The notes beneath the pieces were generated by a model. It saw nothing but the letters and a program-made list of their open reading frames with translations, searched no databases and had not been told where the DNA came from. This document shows positions 1-10,985 of a stretch of DNA of 64,000 bases, in pieces (within the stretch, counting starts at the first letter, position 1; each line of letters begins with the position of its first letter). The position numbers and the translations under genes were made by a program. Source of the stretch: Phlegmacium glaucopus (lineage: Eukaryota; Basidiomycota; Agaricomycetes; Agaricales; Cortinariaceae); assembly GCA_015039465.1 (NCBI GenBank), contig MU130379.1, positions 925,270-989,269 of the forward strand. Direction: 5' to 3'.

Positions 1-1043
1 ACCGTAATCAGGAACTGGTGGCGTTCTCGTTCCCCTTTCAAACTTAATTCAGCTGATCTCAATCATTCGGGTGTATTGACAGATGATGCCCCTGGGATGT
101 TTATATGTATTCAGATCTCAAAAAATTGCCCAACTTGAAACTCTGCCCGAAACTCAACTAGTATCTTGCTTTGGTAAATTCAGACAAGGGAGGTAGGACT
201 ATTTACCTCAGCCTTCAGCGACTCGGAACGTAGATTGCTTCCAGGCACGATTTACGGTCTCGTTACAGGCCATCAGAATCCATGCTCTCAGCAACTTCGG
301 AGTTAAGTCTTGAAGCTTGACCGCGGACCAACTAATCCGTTTTAATGGACGTGGTCATCAGTTTTTTTAAAAAAAGTCGCGGACTTGTATTTTATTTATT
401 GCTCTTTGATTTGGTCATCTCACAGAGCCATAACTTAAGAGCCCACTGTCCGCACATGAGACTGCGGCTTCTACTTCTGCAGAACACGGCCTCTACGATG
501 TCAGAGAGAGCATGGGGAAAGCAATGGTGGAGTTGGGAAAACAACCACAACCCCGTGGACGCAAGACTACAAGAAATATCCTCCTGGTCTGCCAGGACTG
601 AGAACTAATGCGCGATGTCAAGCGGATCGGTCGGCAGGATGACGAAGAAATTGTTGCCAGGTATCAAACAGGACAGTAAAATTTGTTCACCTGAAGGATT
701 TTTAATCCGGTGAACTTTGCATACCCACTGAAATATAATAACCACTTTGTACTGGTGTAGCAAAAGTTCAGACCCCTACTTATGGACAGGAAATTATTTG
801 CACACTCCTTACTGAAGCTCATACAGAAGGAATTGAAACCCAGAAAGAGTCCAAAAATAGCCCGCGGTTTCCACCCTGGCGCTTGTCGGCTTTTACTCTT
901 CGTTGTTATCCATGTCAAGTCCCAAGTAGCGCCTTCGTTACAAGTTCAGTTTCTGTGCCCTACACACGACCTTACTCACCCCCGTCGCTCTTTTTTTCTC
1001 TAACATTCATTCAATACCACCCTCAAAAAACGTTGTCGTTCAC
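1..1043. other. No convincing gene at the left edge
   Basis: Short open frames occur on both strands, but none has a recognisable domain or a consistent exon chain. The last 80 bases before position 1044 are pyrimidine-rich (runs of C and T), which is common just upstream of basidiomycete start codons. They probably hold the promoter and leader of the SH3 gene that follows. Confidence 0.5.
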
Positions 1044-1998
1044 ATGCCTGCTCTCAAGTATTTTCAACGATCGAATTCATCCACGGATTCCTCTACCATT
1101 ACAGTTCACAGTCCTATAACCATCGCTGGTATAACCGCAATTACTCTCGTTTTGTTTGTACTTTTCCTATGGCTTGGTTTCCGAATCTATCGAAAACGTG
1201 CTGCCGCAAAACGCGAGTCCAAAATGGGTGCTACCTTTCTTTCTGTTAAAGGTCTTGTTCAAGATGATGATTCAGGAGTTGAAAAGCACGATGCTCTCAC
1301 GTCAGTATACATCCAATACTTCTGATCGTTATAAAATTGACATTAATCATGATCTTAGACGGTCGAAAACACTGACCAACGGTTTTTCGAGACAGATGAT
1401 TGATTCTACTGTCATTTTACCGGAGAAAGCCGCTATGAATTCAGCAGTTCCCCGCGAGAGTCAATCTGGAACATTCCCCAGATCGTTCGCCCGCACGTCC
1501 GTTTCCTTTCTCCCTGCTGCAGGACCTCGACCCGCTGCTTTAGGCTCTGCTGTACCAAGGTTATCGCAATCCCGTGATTCCTTTGTGAGCCTTACAAACA
1601 GCTACACTCGATTCTCAGTGGTATCGGGCACTTCCTCGCTGGATGTCAGCAATACATCCGGGGCAATCCGCAAAGTTCGACAAAAATTCGAACCCGTTCT
1701 TCCCGACGAACTTCTCCCATCTCTCGGTGAACAACTCACTGTCATACAATCGTTCGACGACGGATGGTGTGTTGTAGGAAGAGAAAATTCAACTTTCGTC
1801 CACACCGCCAAATCCCTATTTAAACCATCGCCAGAACCAGGACATAACATTGAACTCGGCGCCATCCCAGCGTGGTGTTTTTTAAAACCAGTCAAAGGTC
1901 TTCGAGCAGAGAGACCGATAAGAAGCACCAGCCTGGGCATCACAATCAACATGGATGGGCCTGCAAGGAATGAGCTGGTGTCATGGTCTAATTTTTAG
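1044..1998 (+). CDS. Single-pass membrane protein with C-terminal SH3 domain
   Basis: Two exons (1044-1300 and 1359-1998) join through a 58-base GT-AG intron and give 298 residues. A hydrophobic segment at about residues 23-45 is followed by a basic stretch (RIYRKR), which suggests a membrane anchor with the C-terminus in the cytosol. A Ser-rich linker leads to an SH3 fold at about residues 200-275, with the features KVRQKFEP, LGEQLTVIQ, DDGWCVVG and GAIPAWCF. Membrane-anchored SH3 proteins of this layout are common in basidiomycetes. SH3 domains bind proline-rich partners, often in actin or polarity complexes, but the partner here is unknown. The ATG at 1044 was chosen because it opens the frame that holds the membrane segment and splices in phase to the SH3 exon. 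Confidence 0.8.
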
Positions 1999-2397
1999 AT
2001 CTGACTCGCTTGGCTCCACCTATCGTCTTCATTCTCTCTGTTTTTCCAGATCAGCATGTCAGACTGATGCCTCTTTTATTCCGCTCTCTATATCCCCAGC
2101 TCGCTGAGCGATGTCTACTGCATGACCCCACATTTGTCTTACGTCTCCCTTCATGCCCCTTTCAGCGGGCTTCACATCTTTACTTGTCATTGATGCGTTG
2201 AACGCTACATCACTTCATAGCCTATAGTGCTATTTATTTATTTTTATGATTATCGGAGTACTATGTACATAGTACTGAATGTATTTGCGATGCTAATGGC
2301 TTGGCATCAGTGTATCTTCCGCATTGAGAATCACATGTTACTTGGGCGGCGCAACTAGTGCTGTTCGATTCTTCAATAGAGACCATACCATACTGAA
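1999..2397. other. Intergenic spacer between SH3 gene and dehydrogenase gene
   Basis: About 400 bases with no supported gene. It holds the 3' end of the SH3 gene and the promoter of the dehydrogenase. An AT-rich patch (ATTTATTTATTTTTATG) lies near 2230. Confidence 0.5.
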
Positions 2398-5272
2398 ATG
2401 ACATCCAAGGAACTCAAATCACTTACTCGCGAGGAAGTCGCCAAGGTTAGTCTCAATCTTTGACCAAGCCTTCCAATCAAAGAACTTTGCATATTTATAG
2501 CACAACACGGACGGTGATCTCGTACGAAATTGCATCTAGGTTTTCCCCGCCCATGAATGACTCTAATCTGCCTAGTGGATCATTATCGATGCTAAAGTTT
2601 ATGACATTTCCAAGTTCGTGAACCTCCATCCTGGAGGTGTCTCAGTTCTCCTGGATGAAGAAATAGGCAAGTCCTGGCCATTAATTGTCGGAACGCGCTA
2701 ACGACTGGTGGTTGCAGTTGGTCAAGATGCCACTGAAGCTTTCTATGGGCTTCATAGACACGAAATTCTCATGAAACCTCAATATCGCCGTCTTCAAATT
2801 GGTCTTATTGTTGGGGAGAAGAGCGTGATTAACGGCCGTATTGCTGGAGAATTGAGCAAAGTACCTTACGCTGAACCCACATGGTTGGCTGATGGCTACC
2901 ACAGTCCATACTACACAGAGGTAACCTCTCCGCTACTTCTTTCTTTTCCTGGCTCCTGATTATCCTCTTTCAGAACCATAGAAAGTTTCAGAAGGCTGTC
3001 CGTAAATTTTTTGATGACGTTGTTCTTTCCGACGCATTGGTATGTGGAGTCTACGTATCATTACTCCTTGAAGTTAAATCGTACTTGTTCACAGGCGCGC
3101 GAGGATGATGGAAAGCCTCCCAGCAAGGACGTTATCGAGGCAATGGCGTGAGTTCCGTATAATGGCATACGGTCAGATTACATATTAAGAATTTCTTAGG
3201 AAGGTAAACCTTCACGCCATGCGTATGGGCCCTGGAGTGCATCTCAAAGGTTTGTTCGTGTTTCAACCTGAGCCATTATATATTGTATATTTATTTTACT
3301 CAGGACGGCAGTTGATGGGCGGTATCGTCAAACCTGAAGAGGTGAGCTTCGCCTTTGGTGTATTTAAATGCAAATTATGACATTTATCTTCAGTTCGATT
3401 ACTTCCACGAGGTGCTTCTAGCTTATGGCGCTGTTTTTCAAGACAGTCTAACCATATATTGACCTTAGCTCATAATCACTCAAGAATTTGCTCGTGCTGG
3501 GCGTCGAGGCTACGGAGATGGTATGTTGTCTCCACCAATACAATTAACATGATTTTTATATCTTGGCATATCAGGATTGATGGCTGGGTCAGTCATCGGT
3601 CTTCCGCCCGTCTTGAACTTTGGAAGTCCCGCTATCAAAGAAAAAGTCATACCAGATGTGTTATCAGGCGAAAAGCTGATCTGTTTGGCCATTTCCGAAC
3701 CTTTCGCAGGAAGTGATGTATCTGGCCTTAAGACAACTGCCAAGAAGACGGTGGACGGGAAACATTGGATAATCAACGGAACGTCAGTCGCTCTTTTTTT
3801 GCACGGGTCGACTTAGCCAGCTCATCCCTCCACTTTAAAAATAGAAAGAAATGGATCACCAATGGAACGTGAGTAATTTTTTGTGGCGTACCCCACTCAT
3901 CCTGAAGGTCCATTCTAGCTTCGCACACTAGTGAGTCAAGAATTTGTATTTCACAACCCGGGTCCCAAATATAAACCTTGCTCCAGTTTCACGGTTGGCT
4001 GCAAGACGGCGGTGAGCATATGCTACTGTGCCACTTGGCGGACTTGGATTGACAGGACATTCAGGATGGTTTTACTGTGATTCTCGTTGAGCGCAGTGAA
4101 GGCCTGGAGACAAAGGCAATTAAGACCAGCTATGTATTTAGAATTTCCAAGCATTGGTGGTTTTGTTCTAATGCCTTTATAGTCGCCCGCCGCTGGGACA
4201 GCTTACATCACATTTGATAATGTGAAAGTTCCCATCGAAAACACTCTTGGTCCCGAAGGTAGTGGTATCTTTGTGATGCTTAGGTGAGTCAGATGCTCAG
4301 ATAGCTTTATATGGATCCTTAAGACGGTGCACGACAGCAATTTCAACCATGAGCGATGGGTCATGGTCTGCTCGTCTGCGCGAGTACAGCGACTGATTGT
4401 CGAGGAATGCCTCAAGTATGTTCTTTCCAACTATGTTTGGGTATTGCCTTTCCCAATTTTGTATTTTCAGGTGGACTACCCAGAGAAAGGCCTTTGGAAA
4501 GCCCCTTCATTCACAGGCCGTTATCCGAAGCAAGTTGGCGGATATGATATCTCGGGTCGAGAGCATACAAAATTGGCTTGAGAACATCACTTATCAAATG
4601 AATAACATGGTAAAGCGCAGTCTATGTTTTCTGTGATTCTAATCAAATATCTGATACGTTTGTGCAGTCATATAAGGAACAAGCTTCCAGGCTGGCGGGG
4701 TACGTCATGAACTTGCCCACATGATACTTCCGACTCAGAGATCTATTTATGCAGCCCAATCGCCCTCTTGAAGATGTCCGCAACCCGCTCGGCTCAAGCC
4801 ACTGCTACAGACTCTGTTCAGGTATCTATTTAATGGTTCTGTCCTTTTTTCAGACCGTAGTGATCTTCCGCGGTACCTAGGTTTTCGGCGGTCGTGGTAT
4901 CACTCGAACAGGTACGTTGAAACCATAAATATATTGTACGATTTCATTGACTTAAACTGAATTGAAAGGAATGGGAGAGTATATTGAACATGTATGTTTT
5001 TGGAGTGGCCTTGAAAGTTAATATTGACTGTTTTATTTGCAGTACCATCGCACTGTTCCTTTCGACGCGTAAGTGTCTGCAGTTTCTGCCGTTTCAGTAG
5101 AGATATTAACTCATTGTATTCCATAGTGTCTTGGGAGGAGGTACGTTGCAGAAGTGATCGTATTCTCAGGGCATATGTGCTGACGTTCATATCTTTTATA
5201 GCTGAGGATGTTCTGGGAGACCTTGGTGTTCGACAGGCTATTCGTGGTATTCCTGGGAACGCCAGATTGTAG
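2398..5272 (+). CDS. Cytochrome b5-acyl-CoA dehydrogenase fusion, predicted peroxisomal
   Basis: Twenty-five exons join in phase to give 522 residues. Residues 1-90 are a cytochrome b5 domain: it starts HNTDGDLW and has the haem ligands HPGG and LHRHE. The rest is an acyl-CoA dehydrogenase: [32 protein letters not shown] (FAD/substrate segment), NFNHERW, a [11 protein letters not shown] helix and [12 protein letters not shown]. It would oxidise a fatty acyl-CoA, with the b5 haem probably passing electrons on; this fusion is typical of fungi. The last three residues are ARL, which fits the PTS1 pattern [SAC][KRH][LM], so a peroxisomal site is inferred. Exons are very small: 12 bases at 3919-3930 and 14 at 5127-5140. 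The third intron (2667-2717) must use a GC donor (G|GCAAGT) to keep EIVGQDATE in frame. Confidence 0.9.
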
Positions 5273-5365
5273 TATATTTGTATGATTGTCGAGATTCAAC
5301 ATAGACATCACTATCGTTACCAACATGTAATCGGTTTACACGAAAACCTGTCATCTAGCAGTAGT

Positions 5366-6413
5366 TTATCGTGAAAATGATTGCTGTCTCTGTTCTCGAC
5401 TGCTGCCGCGGATACCTACGGTTGTTGCGACTGATCCTGGTTTTAGATTCCATCCTAGCCAATCCATAACAATATTTTTAGCGAAAATTTCCCCAAATCC
5501 AAGCATAACACCGTTTACGAATGGCAAAAGTAGGTTAACCGCCAGGGAGGAGAAGAAGGCCGTCAACCGTGTGCGTCTTGAAAGTGACGAATCGAAGATG
5601 GCCGAGGTCAGTGATCCAGGAACTGGTTGAGGAACGACGCGACGGTCATGGGGCGGAGTTTCGACATGTTCTGGGAACGACATTGAAGGGAAAGATGACG
5701 TGACTGAAGGGACGTCCTCCCATTTTTGCGATTCCTCCATTGCGGTATCTTGCCGTGAAAGTGTACTTTCGGCGACAGGTCCCACTCGTGTCGCCGAAGC
5801 GGTTAGCTAGAAAAAGAAAAGGTCGTCGATATATATAATAATTCTTTACTTGACGCTGGAGAAACGAAGAAGAAAACTTACATGACCAGAGTCAGTTTCG
5901 GAAAGGACTGCGTTTGAAGACACGGCATCTGCAGACGCGATATTGCTTGACTCTCCAACAGGGTGAACAATGAATTCTGGAGGTTCATCGATGATGCCTG
6001 CGGCCTTGCGCTTGGCTGCTTCTTCCTTCTCAATGGCACGGATGGATTCCCATCTTAAGCGTTCCTTCTCTGCCTTGTTGCGTGCTTCTGCAGACTGTGC
6101 GCGCCAAGATTGAACTTGTGCCTCGTACTCTGCCTTCCATGAATCCTCTAAGTCGCTAGTTGGATGGTTTGTAGTAGACACGTCCACTAGCTCAGCAGTA
6201 GACGCATGTTGATCCTCGCTGCTCTTACTGCTTTCGCTCGAGGCAGCAGCTGATGGCGTGGAAATCGACTGAAGTGGCGGAGCCGGAGCCGCGAAAGCTT
6301 GGTCTAACGCTGACTGTCCAAAGAAGCCCCTTTCAGTTATTTTAAAAAGGCAAGGCAAGATAATGTACCTCCAGAATATGATTGCCTTCGTCGTGAGAAG
6401 CCTGACTCTCCAT
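5366..6413 (-). CDS. MIM1: Mim1/TOM13-like mitochondrial outer-membrane insertion factor with long N-terminal extension
   Basis: Three exons (6413-6369, 6313-5882, 5806-5366) give 305 residues. The family signature is near the C-terminus at about residues 250-268: LLLPFVNGVMLGFGEIFA, a single membrane helix with glycine spacing, which is the core of the yeast Mim1 (Tom13) family. In yeast Mim1 helps insert helical proteins and TOM subunits into the mitochondrial outer membrane. The first 160 residues are additional: Ser/Ala-rich sequence, then a charged, probably coiled-coil stretch (RAQSAEARNKAEKERLRW). Yeast Mim1 is much shorter, and long forms seem usual in basidiomycetes. The start lies in a 45-base first exon (MESQASHDEG). 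The gene converges on the dehydrogenase, with stops about 95 bases apart. Confidence 0.82.
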
Positions 6414-8113
6414 TATGTAGAATAACGAACGCAAAAGTTTTCCCGGTAAGTATGTGACAAACGAAGACTGTCACGTTACAAGAACTCTATGACCTGCAAG
6501 TTTGTAGCGACATGGATATCCTAGTTCGTTCGGCAAGGGCCTACATCACTGGTCCCTCAAACGGACAGACGAAGCCTTCAAGGAAAAAGAAATGGTCCAG
6601 CGACGTATTCGGAGGCCATTTATAATAACGTGAAGGATATACAAAAGAACAAAGGTAACTTATATTCTCCATTCGTTCGACATATCTAAGCTGACTTCTT
6701 TCATTGTCTAGCATCCATTGAGGTTGCTTTTTCAATCCATGACATCTTCGCCCGTCTATCTTGCGTTCATTAACCAACGAAGTCAACACTGCTACTACGG
6801 ACAACACTAACGTTGTCGATGCCGCTTCAACCCCGCCCTGCGTCAAACGCCATCGTTCTCCCATCCCATTACCTGCCAATCTGCGAGTTGCGGATCGTCG
6901 ACCGACCATTGGATCTAGTTATTATTTATTACAGCCCTGAAGTCCGCTTGAGAGGAGCAGAAAACACACCCGCTGCTAGAGGACTACCGCGGCGGTAGTA
7001 ATGCCTCTCTAAAGAATGAGCGCCGTTTAGGATGTGACATCAAAATCAATAGGCCCATACCTGGTTGCATGATGGTCTACTTGTTCTTATTCCCTGTCTT
7101 GGCTGTGTTGCCTTTTTCGCTTATCACGAACAGACCTCAGCTTTACGTCGTTACTAGTATGTAGGAGGAAATATCTTTGTCCCGACGATACCCACTTGCA
7201 TTTGACAGGTTTCGGTAAGTCGTTATTTTATTATCAGTGTGAATAACAATGCCATTGACGGTAACTGGCATTCAGATTCTTCCCTTGTTTCTACCGCCAA
7301 CTCGGCACAAGATCACACTATTTTAGCCGATGTGAACATTACGATTGCCAACTACCAACGTCCATACTGCCTCCCATCAAATATGACTCACATCTACTAT
7401 CGCATCCAACTACACCACCTGATGGACCGGAAGCGCTTCTCCCGACTCTCAATCCTCGTATCAGTACGGTGGCTAAGTCTACTTACTAGGCGCCATTCAT
7501 CTGAGCGGCATCGAAGCGACGTAACCCGCAGGTCACACAAGGTACTGGTAGTAACTAGCGAGAGGGGCCTGGCGGAAGAGTGCCGACGTTCCTGACGAAC
7601 CATCACAGGCGACGGGTGCAATTTGGTGAATAACTGCTTGGTCAATAGGGCTTTGTCTAAGTCGGGTACTACTTCAGAAGATAGAAGGCAATGCATAGCT
7701 AAGACAGCCGCGTCGGCAGCTATCTCATTGGCTATTCGCAGAGTGTTTGATGTTTGGTAGTAGCGGTGTCTGCGGTCCAAGGACAATGGTACATGGGTAG
7801 CTAGTCATTTATCCTGGGACGCAGCGTACAGGATTTGGACAGTGAGTGTACATTCACGACACTGCTGTATTGATTCATGTCAAATACCAGAGTAAATATA
7901 GGATTTGCACTGCAGATCTTTCCGTCAGAAGAGAAACCCCGGGTTCGTACAGCCACCATACCTTCAATATTAATTGGACGCTGTCTCAGGCTCTCTTGGC
8001 TATCACCATCATTGTCGAGCGAAAGTCCATCTAAGGGGCATCACATAGACGAAGTTACTTTATCTTTCGGACTCGCTTTATCTCATTTGTCGCGCCCACC
8101 CACACCGATAACA
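6414..8113. other. 1.7-kb stretch without a convincing gene
   Basis: No exon chain with a recognisable product was found. A short plus-strand frame from 7069 begins with a hydrophobic signal-peptide-like stretch (MVYLFLFPVLAVLPF) but stops after about 45 codons, and no splice solution extends it well. A possible small secreted protein cannot be excluded. The minus-strand frame at 6541-6909 matches nothing recognisable. Near 7816-7842 a short sequence resembles one at about 34866-34890. Confidence 0.4.
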
Positions 8114-9721
8114 ATGGACCTCACAGTAGCAAAGTGAGTAGCTGAACTACTGAACGTTGAATTACTACTTAACACCCTCATATTTAGTAATTCGCCGTTC
8201 TCAACGGCCCCTCTGGTCGGCGTCGATCATGCACCTGCCACAGCGCTTGCCAGTACGACAGCACACGGAATTTCTCCTTCGGTTTCTGTGCCTGTTTCGG
8301 CATCCGTATCTGCTGTGCCCGGGCAACCCACAGGACCAGAAACTGCTCCACCCACAGTCAGTAGCCACGTTGTGCTCACGACCGTTGTCACTAATTACTA
8401 TTCATTTAGAGCACGTCTCCGGAGACCCACATATTGCCCAACTTCCCCAATGCCATAACACAAGCTGACTTGGGATCCATGGAATCAGAACAAGATCCCT
8501 TGGTGAGTTGCTTATGCCATGTGTTCTTGGCTTTTGCTGATGATCAGCATGACTCAGCATCCTGGCTTGGGTCACTCAGGTTGGTGTAATGAGGCAGAGC
8601 AGCTTGAACTTCAAGTCTTGGATATGAGAAAGAAGCTACTTGGTACAGAACATCCAGATACCCTCACAAGCATGGCAAATCTGGCAACTATATACTGTAA
8701 CCAGGGAAGGTGGGGTGAGGCAGAGCAGCTGGCAGTTCAAGTCTTGGATCTGAGGAAGAGGCTCCTTGGTGCAGAACATCCAGACACCCTCACAAGCATG
8801 GGGAATTTGGCAACCACATATCTTGCTCAGGGAAGGTGGGGTGAGGCAGAGCAGCTAGAAGTTCATGTCTTGGGTATGAGGAAGGAGCAGTTTGGTGCAG
8901 AACATCCAGACACCCTCAGGAGCATGGCAAATCTGGCAGTCATATACCATAATCAGGGAAGGTGGAATGAGGCAGAGCAGCTGGAGGTTGGAGTCTTGGA
9001 CATGAGGAAGAGGCTCCTTGGTGCAGAACATCCAGACACCCTCACAAGCATGGGGGATCTGGCAACCACATATCTTGCTCAGGGAAGGTGGGGTGAGGCA
9101 GAGCAGCTAGAAGTTCATGTCTTGGGTATGAGGAAGGAGCAGTTTGGTGCAGAACATCCAGACACCCTCAGGAGCATGGCAAATCTGGCAGTCATATACC
9201 ATAATCAAGGAAGGTGGAATGAGGCAGAGCAGCTGGAGGTTGGAGTCTTGGATGTGAGGAAGAGGATTCTTGGTACAGAACATCCAGACACCCTTGCAAG
9301 CATGGCAAATCTGGCAACTACATACCACAATCAGGGAAGGTGGAATGAGGCAGAGCAGCTGGAGGTTAGAGTCATGGACATGAGGAAGAGGATCCTTGGT
9401 GCAGGACATCCAGACACCCTCACAAGCATGGGAAATCTGGCAACTACATACCGTAATCAGGGAAGGTGGAATGAGGCAGAGCAGCTGGAAGTTCAAGTCT
9501 TAGATGTGAGGAAGGAGCAGTTTGGTGCAGAACATCCAGACACCCTCAGGAGCATGGCAAATCTGGCAATCACATATCATAATCAGGGAAGGTGGAATGA
9601 AGCAGAGCAGCTGGAGGTTCAAGTCTTGGATATGAGGAAGAAGCTCCTTGGTGCAGAACATCCAGACACCCTTATGAGCATGGAAAATCTAGCAATCACT
9701 TACCATAATCAGGGAAAGTGA
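8114..9721 (+). CDS. Kinesin-light-chain-type TPR-array protein
   Basis: Four exons (8114-8133, 8188-8356, 8410-8502, 8558-9721) give 481 residues. The first 100 or so are Ser/Thr/Pro/Val-rich and probably disordered. The rest is nine 42-residue TPR units of the form EAEQLEVQVLDMRKKLLG then EHPDTLTSMANLA then YHNQGRW, as in kinesin light chain and fungal NB-ARC-TPR proteins. No nucleotide-binding domain is present, so this is the repeat part alone. TPR solenoids bind peptides or partner proteins; the ligand is unknown. The third intron fits only with the acceptor at 8557 (CAG before CATCCTGG). The nearer acceptor at 8547 would run into a stop. Repeat units are nearly identical in DNA, which points to recent amplification. 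Confidence 0.8.
8580..9719 (+). repeat. Tandem 126-bp repeats encoding TPR units, with a 252-bp higher-order duplication
   Basis: Nine in-frame units of 126 bases lie head to tail. Units 3-4 and 5-6 form a near-identical 252-base pair: unit 3 and unit 5 share LEVHVLGMRKEQF and the next units share LEVGVLD, with only a few base differences. The motifs GGCAGAGCAGCT and CATCCAGACACCCT recur in every unit. Such near identity suggests unequal crossing-over or gene conversion in recent time. Confidence 0.9.
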
Positions 9722-10439
9722 AAGGAGGTTGGTGTTGGAATATTAAATCTAACAAATGATTGTATTCCCATTATGGTATTTCCTTTTTTATATTCTCTTT
9801 ACCTCCATCTATGCCTTTTATGTACAGCTGTGATTTTATGTTATATACTTGAAGATGTGATTCCAATGATTTGTACAAATTGTACCAAGTATGTCATATG
9901 GTACATCAATTGCAATCTTTGTTTTCTATGCTTCCTGTTGGAACCTGTGACTCATATGAACTTGTTTGCATATGTATTCATTGTGTTCACTAAATACATT
10001 GCTTGTTCTCTCTTTGTTACCTTTAGTTATCATCTTGTTCCCCTGTATTCTTTGAACTCCAACAATTCCAACAGTTAGAGCTTGAAGTCATGAATATACT
10101 TGCTCAAGCAAGGTCCTGATGTCAGCTCTTTTTGGCTTTTAGCTAGTGCTTGGAAGTCTGGTTAAAAGACTGTTACCAGGAGCATAAATATTGGCTATAA
10201 TCTGAAAAAATTATTGTAATAACTGTAAAATTTTGGTAAAAATGGTATATTTGTGTAATTATATTGTAGTTTAGTCAATTCTCAACCAATCCAATCTTGA
10301 TGTTCTTGGGCTTATTTTAAATGTTAGATATCTGACTATAATGATTTCTAACACAAAAGGTCAGGTCTCTATTAGAGGCTTGTAAAGAAATTGAATGTCC
10401 CTTAGGACCCTTAGACCCACTACTGCTTAGTCCAGGCTT

Positions 10440-10635
10440 TAGTGCTTAAAAGTCCAGTCTGGTCCAGTCTTTTGAACCCCAGGGACATGGGCCAAGACAG
10501 AGACCAGTCCACCTCAGTCCCAAGACCTCAAAAGACCAGACTGGACCACTTAAAACCGGTCTACATCAGTTTTTTGCAGTCTGTAGACCAGTCTTGGTCT
10601 TAACCAGTCTTAACCAGTCTTCAACCAGTCTTCTG
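10440..10635. repeat. CCAGTCT-word cluster with imperfect inverted repeat
   Basis: The words CCAGTCT, GACCAGTC and their complements occur about ten times in 200 bases. Arms at about 10449-10474 and 10528-10551 are inverted copies that share GTCCAGTCTGGTC followed by TTTTGA. From about 10597 an 11-base unit (TTAACCAGTCT) is repeated in tandem about three times. This could be the end of a small non-autonomous element. Confidence 0.55.
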
Positions 10636-10904
10636 CTCACAAATATGCATTTTTTGTATCAAAAACATTTGTTCAGTTAGATAACAGCTTCTGAACAAGC
10701 CCAAGAACATTTGCTTCTGGAGTGCTGTCATATCTTACTGCCAGATCAAACATTGGCCATAAAAATGTTTGTTTTCAGAGGGCTGGCACCATGGCACGTT
10801 GTGTTAAAGTAGAAAGAGGTAGCAAGGGGAACTGGGATTGCTGAAATTGATGATGGGAAATCTTCAGATGTTGAAATTACTTTGGATTCTGGAAATGGCT
10901 AAAT

Positions 10905-10985
10905 ATTTTTATTATCACCAAAAGCTGGTCAGGATGGCCTCAGGAGCCTTTTAAATATTATTTTGCTACCTTACAAGGCCAGGGA
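10905..10985 (+). repeat. Dispersed repeat, copy A
   Basis: TTTTTATTATCACCAAAAGC, then GGTCAGGATGGCC, then TTAAATATTATT also occur in this order on the minus strand near 30640-30710. The other copy carries an extra 11 or so bases (around AGCTTAAGCT) after the first block. The two copies are about 20 kb apart. No open frame runs through either. Confidence 0.65.

Noticed and set aside
345..618. Short frame with YPPGLPGL, reminiscent of the start of a cytochrome P450
   Set aside because: Only a few residues fit, no membrane anchor in the same frame, and nothing downstream resembles a P450.
7069..7250. Small secreted protein starting MVYLFLFPVLAV
   Set aside because: The hydrophobic start is suggestive, but the frame closes after about 45 codons and no intron pair extends it convincingly.
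9107..9496. Minus-strand open frame over the TPR repeats
   Set aside because: It is the antisense shadow of the repeat units, so it is open only because the repeats are nearly identical.
8580..9719. Regular direct repeats that could be taken for a CRISPR array
   Set aside because: The units are 126 bases, all coding in one frame with no spacers, and the organism is a fungus.
8114..9721. An NB-ARC/NACHT-type recognition receptor
   Set aside because: No P-loop or other nucleotide-binding motif is present in the gene or the 1.7 kb upstream.
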